DNA from: Holophagales bacterium
Lineage (GTDB): Bacteria; Acidobacteriota; Thermoanaerobaculia; UBA5066
DNA length: 64,000 bases
Assembly: GCA_016714815.1 (NCBI GenBank)
Contig: JADKBZ010000022.1
Coordinates: 25,905 to 89,904 of the forward strand
Reading direction: 5' to 3'
Shown here: one piece after another, positions 62,701 to 64,000 of the stretch
Numbering within the stretch: the first letter of the stretch is position 1
Layout of the letters: the number at the start of each line of letters is the position of its first letter
Program-made: the position numbers and the translations under genes
The notes under the pieces: model-generated
What the model was told of the DNA's origin: nothing
Seen by the model: the letters and a program-made list of their open reading frames with translations, nothing else
Databases searched by the model: none

Positions 62701-63711
62701 CGCTGACTTGCCACCCCCTCCGAAGAGCCAGAGCTTCCCGTTGCCGTCCGTCCACGAGACGGGGGACGTCCGCGCCCCGGGGACGTTCCCGGCTGCGGGC
62801 GTCCCGGGCGTTCCGTAGATCCCGTACTGGTCGGGAGCGTTCGATCCGCTCATCCAGCTCCACTGCCCGAGCACGGGGTCGTATCTCCAGAGGTCATTGA
62901 GGGCGCCAGCGGTCGTCTCCGAACGGCCGCTCCCTCCGAAAAGCCAGAGCTTCCCGCTCCCATCCATCCACGAAACCGACCGGATTCGCGCGCCGGGAAC
63001 GTTTCCCGCCGCCGGCGTCCCGGGCGCCCCGTACGTTCCGTTCTGGTCGGGAGCGTCCGACCCGCTCATCCAGCTCCACTGCCCGAGCACGGGGTCGAAT
63101 CTCCAGAGGTCGTTGAGTTGGCCGGAGGTCGTCGCCGAACGGCCGTGCCCGCCGAAGAGCCAGAGGTTGCCGCTCCCGTCCATCCACGACACGGAGTCCA
63201 CCCGCGCCCCCGGGACGTTGCCCGGTGCGGGCGTGCCGAGCGACCCGTAGGTGCCGATCTGGTCCGTATCGCTCGACCCGCTCATCCAGGCCCACTGCCC
63301 GGTCCCGACGTCGAACTTCCAGAGGTCGTTCAGGAGGTCGGTATGGCTCGCCGAAGAGCCGCGCCCCCCGAAGAGCCACAGGTTTCCGCTTCCGTCCTTC
63401 CACGTCACGGAGCCGTATCGTGCCCCGGGCATGTTCGCCGCCGCCGCGACGCCGCGGGTCCCGTAGATTCCGTAGATCGGCTGTTCGGCGACCTGGTTCG
63501 GGCCGTTCTCCCAGGTCCATAGGCCGGGAGCGATGTCAGGGGACCTGTTCCCTTGAGCAGCCGCCGGAAACGCGGACAACAGAGCGCCGGCCAGGAAGAC
63601 GGCAACTCGAGAGTCCAGGCTCCGCCTCAGAGACGAGGGGACGGCCCGTCCGCCGCATCCGCGGAGGTTCCGGCTGCCGCGCGGCCCGGACCTGATTCCG
63701 ATCCTCATCAA
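59779..63711 (-). CDS. Secreted Kelch-repeat protein with Ig-like domains and acidobacterial-type C-terminal domain
   Basis: 1310 residues. After an Arg-rich stretch comes a signal peptide (~35-53, VAVFLAGALLSAFPAAAQG). Twelve tandem Kelch repeats of ~72 residues (~81-940) follow the pattern GTYGTPGTPAAGNVPGAR ... SVSWTDGSGKLWLFGG ... NDLWKYDPGIGQWSWMSGSD. Then two or three Ig/PKD-like modules (~945-1200: YKWYDAATGGTLLQTDGSTF; YSWTGPNGFTSTEASPT) and a C-terminal domain starting FHVVTPCRLFDTRNASG and ending FILDVNGLFR. Kelch repeats fold into beta-propellers; twelve would make two six-bladed propellers. Probably exported or surface-bound, ligand unknown. An adjacent upstream gene has the same tail. 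An alternative start nearer the signal peptide is possible. Confidence 0.9.
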   Translation of the reverse strand: MMRIGIRSGPRGSRNLRGCGGRAVPSSLRRSLDSRVAVFLAGALLSAFPAAAQGNRSPDIAPGLWTWENGPNQVAEQPIYGIYGTRGVAAAANMPGARYGSVTWKDGSGNLWLFGGRGSSASHTDLLNDLWKFDVGTGQWAWMSGSSDTDQIGTYGSLGTPAPGNVPGARVDSVSWMDGSGNLWLFGGHGRSATTSGQLNDLWRFDPVLGQWSWMSGSDAPDQNGTYGAPGTPAAGNVPGARIRSVSWMDGSGKLWLFGGSGRSETTAGALNDLWRYDPVLGQWSWMSGSNAPDQYGIYGTPGTPAAGNVPGARTSPVSWTDGNGKLWLFGGGGKSAAGEGYLNDLWKYDPALGQWSWMSGSDAVNQYGAYGTPGTPAAGNVPGGRTSPVSWTDGSGKLWLFGGFGHAASTFGDLNDLWRYDPGLGQWSWMSGSDASNQSGTYGTLGIPAAGNVPGGRAYSASWTDGSGSLWLFGGSGYSSTSSPDSLNDLWKFDPGIGQWSWRSGPTAPYRYGRYGSLGTPAPGNVPGGRTESASWMDGSGDLWLFGGWGFAASNSGELNDLWKYDRGIGQWSWMSGSDAAQQGGTYGTPGMPAPGNVPGARFGSVSWTDGGGNLWLFGGGYTWTWGTLYRNDLWKYDPGIGQWSWMGGSDTFDQTGTYGTLGVPAPGNVPGARHDSVTWRDGSGNLWLFGGDGYSASGAGLLNDLWKYDPGIGQWSWMGGSDSVNQVGTYGTPGTPATGNVPGARSGSVSWTDGNGKLWLFGGNGVSATGWGVRNDLWKYDPGIGQWSWMGGSDSVDQAGVYGTPGTPAAGNIPGARAGSVSWGDGEGKLWLFGGNGFSANGSDLLNDLWRYDPAIGQWAWMAGTDVPDQPGTYGTPGTPAPGNVPGARYNSVSWTDGGGKLWLFGGSGFGSTPAFGALDDLWSYSVCAPIPPPVAGSAARCGAGSLTISASGAGPGQNYKWYDAATGGTLLQTDGSTFTTGPISATTTYYASIYATQTSCESGRTAVTAMVLASPLAPTASNDGPVCEGATLRLSSTVIPGAAYSWTGPNGFTSTEASPTISNVTALAAGLYEVTVAVDGCVPGTGSTTVVVIPRPTAPVIAAPSVVGAASTGHVASVEAHAGATWTWGITNGTITAGQGTSSITWKPAAVGTVTLTVVEKSPAGCDSPEAAATVSVAAAPTQFHVVTPCRLFDTRNASGADAASPALAAGETRTFSIEGRCGIPANAVSLSVNVTVTGQSASGELVAYRADLPSASNVTTIAFPAGRTRANNGLLELAWDGSGTFKVQNSSTGATHFILDVNGLFR
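60930..63471 (-). repeat. Twelve tandem ~216-bp coding repeats (Kelch units)
   Basis: Each unit codes for ~72 residues with near-invariant NVPGAR, KLWLFGG, LNDLW and GQWSWM blocks. The first unit (GIYGTRGVAAAANMPGAR) and the last (ending DDLWSYS) are the most diverged, while inner units are close enough at DNA level to suggest expansion by unequal crossing-over. Confidence 0.85.
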
Positions 63712-63942
63712 AGGCCTCCTCGATTCCGATCGCTTCAGAGGACTGACTTCAGCGTCGGCAATCTAACCGAGCGACAATCGAAATTGCCGGATATTGCGGT
63801 CGGGACCGCGCGACGTCGGGGGGGCTTTCGGTCTCCACGACCCAACGCCGCGTCGCGATCCTGCCGCGGCCCGACGCGCGGTCTGCCGGCACGTGGCGCG
63901 CTCGGACGTCGGCCGAATCCTCGGGATCCGGCGGATTCGGAC

Positions 63943-63970
63943 AAGTCCCGGGGGCATGCCCCCGGGACTT
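63943..63970 (-). terminator. Perfect 13-bp hairpin downstream of the window-edge gene
   Basis: AAGTCCCGGGGGC-AT-GCCCCCGGGACTT, a 28-bp perfect palindrome apart from its 2-nt loop, starts 12 bp after the stop of the minus-strand gene that enters from the right edge. It likely ends that transcript; no T-tract. The rest of 63712-63942 shows no gene and should hold the Kelch gene promoter. Confidence 0.6.
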
Positions 63971-63981
63971 CTCGCGTCCCT

Positions 63982-64000
63982 CTACCGGAAGATACCGTTC
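63982..64000 (-). CDS. 3' end of a second protein with the NG-[LI]-FR tail (partial)
   Basis: Only the last codons are visible: on the minus strand AAC GGT ATC TTC CGG TAG encodes NGIFR-stop. This matches the NGLFR-stop ending of the Kelch protein downstream, so a second secreted protein with the same C-terminal domain probably lies immediately upstream on the same strand. Nothing can be said about the rest of it. Confidence 0.55.

Noticed and set aside
1..64000. CRISPR arrays, rRNA, tRNA, prophage or integrase genes
   Set aside because: No regularly spaced short direct repeats, no conserved rRNA segments, no tRNA cloverleaf and no integrase or phage structural proteins were recognised. The only long tandem array is the coding Kelch repeat.

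Overview
The window is high-GC bacterial DNA, densely coded on both strands, with no rRNA, tRNA, CRISPR array or intact transposase that I can see. The gene content suggests a member of the Acidobacteriota (perhaps the Thermoanaerobaculia/Holophagae side). The evidence is an Oar-like TonB receptor with a carboxypeptidase-regulatory-like N-terminus, two-component-regulator propeller repeats, a Hanks-type kinase receptor, and secreted Kelch proteins sharing a 'PCRLFDTR ... VNGLFR' C-terminal domain. This placement is inference from family distribution, not a phylogeny. Three genes carry single-base frameshifts and there is a 13-G homopolymer, so assembly error should be kept in mind.

Layout. 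(1) 1-16.4 kb: acyl-CoA metabolism. A partial 3-hydroxyacyl-CoA dehydrogenase and a zinc-ribbon TPR protein come first. Next is a TonB receptor behind a promoter with an 18-bp palindrome. A long same-strand run follows: SDR, KAS III-like protein, three alpha/beta hydrolases, acyl-CoA ligase, SCP2-type thiolase, ACC-deaminase-like PLP enzyme and a HEAT/beta-lactamase-fold hydrolase. Several genes overlap by 4 bp. A convergent TetR gene closes the block. (2) 16.5-18.4 kb: a membrane-anchored GT51 transglycosylase. (3) 18.4-30.2 kb: a lactate-utilisation island with a LutB-LutA fusion, LutC, a sensor kinase and NarL-type regulator, lactate permease, a porin and an FAD/Fe-S D-lactate dehydrogenase-like protein. 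(4) 30-40 kb: long-chain acyl-CoA synthetase, DUF502 protein, ferredoxin, small c-type cytochrome, DUF2238 protein, frameshifted TPR protein, OPT transporter and an esterase fused to an STN domain. (5) 40-48 kb: Lon, DinB-like protein, an Ada-AlkA fusion with Ogt (alkylation repair), OsmC and small membrane or ferritin-like proteins. (6) 48-55 kb: two frameshifted glycosyltransferases and a giant propeller-sensor Ser/Thr kinase in one run. (7) 55-64 kb: S9 peptidase, MOP-superfamily transporter and secreted proteins including a 12-repeat Kelch protein. The last 19 bases hold the 3' end of a second protein with the same tail.

The most unusual signals are as follows. A 27-nt dispersed repeat occurs three times and each copy supplies the stop codon of a minus-strand gene. 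The KAS III-like protein keeps the Cys but lacks the His and Asn of the family. A propeller/Y_Y_Y sensor is wired to a Ser/Thr kinase instead of a histidine kinase. An esterase is fused to a secretin-type STN domain. The lactate island appears to carry its own two-component system.
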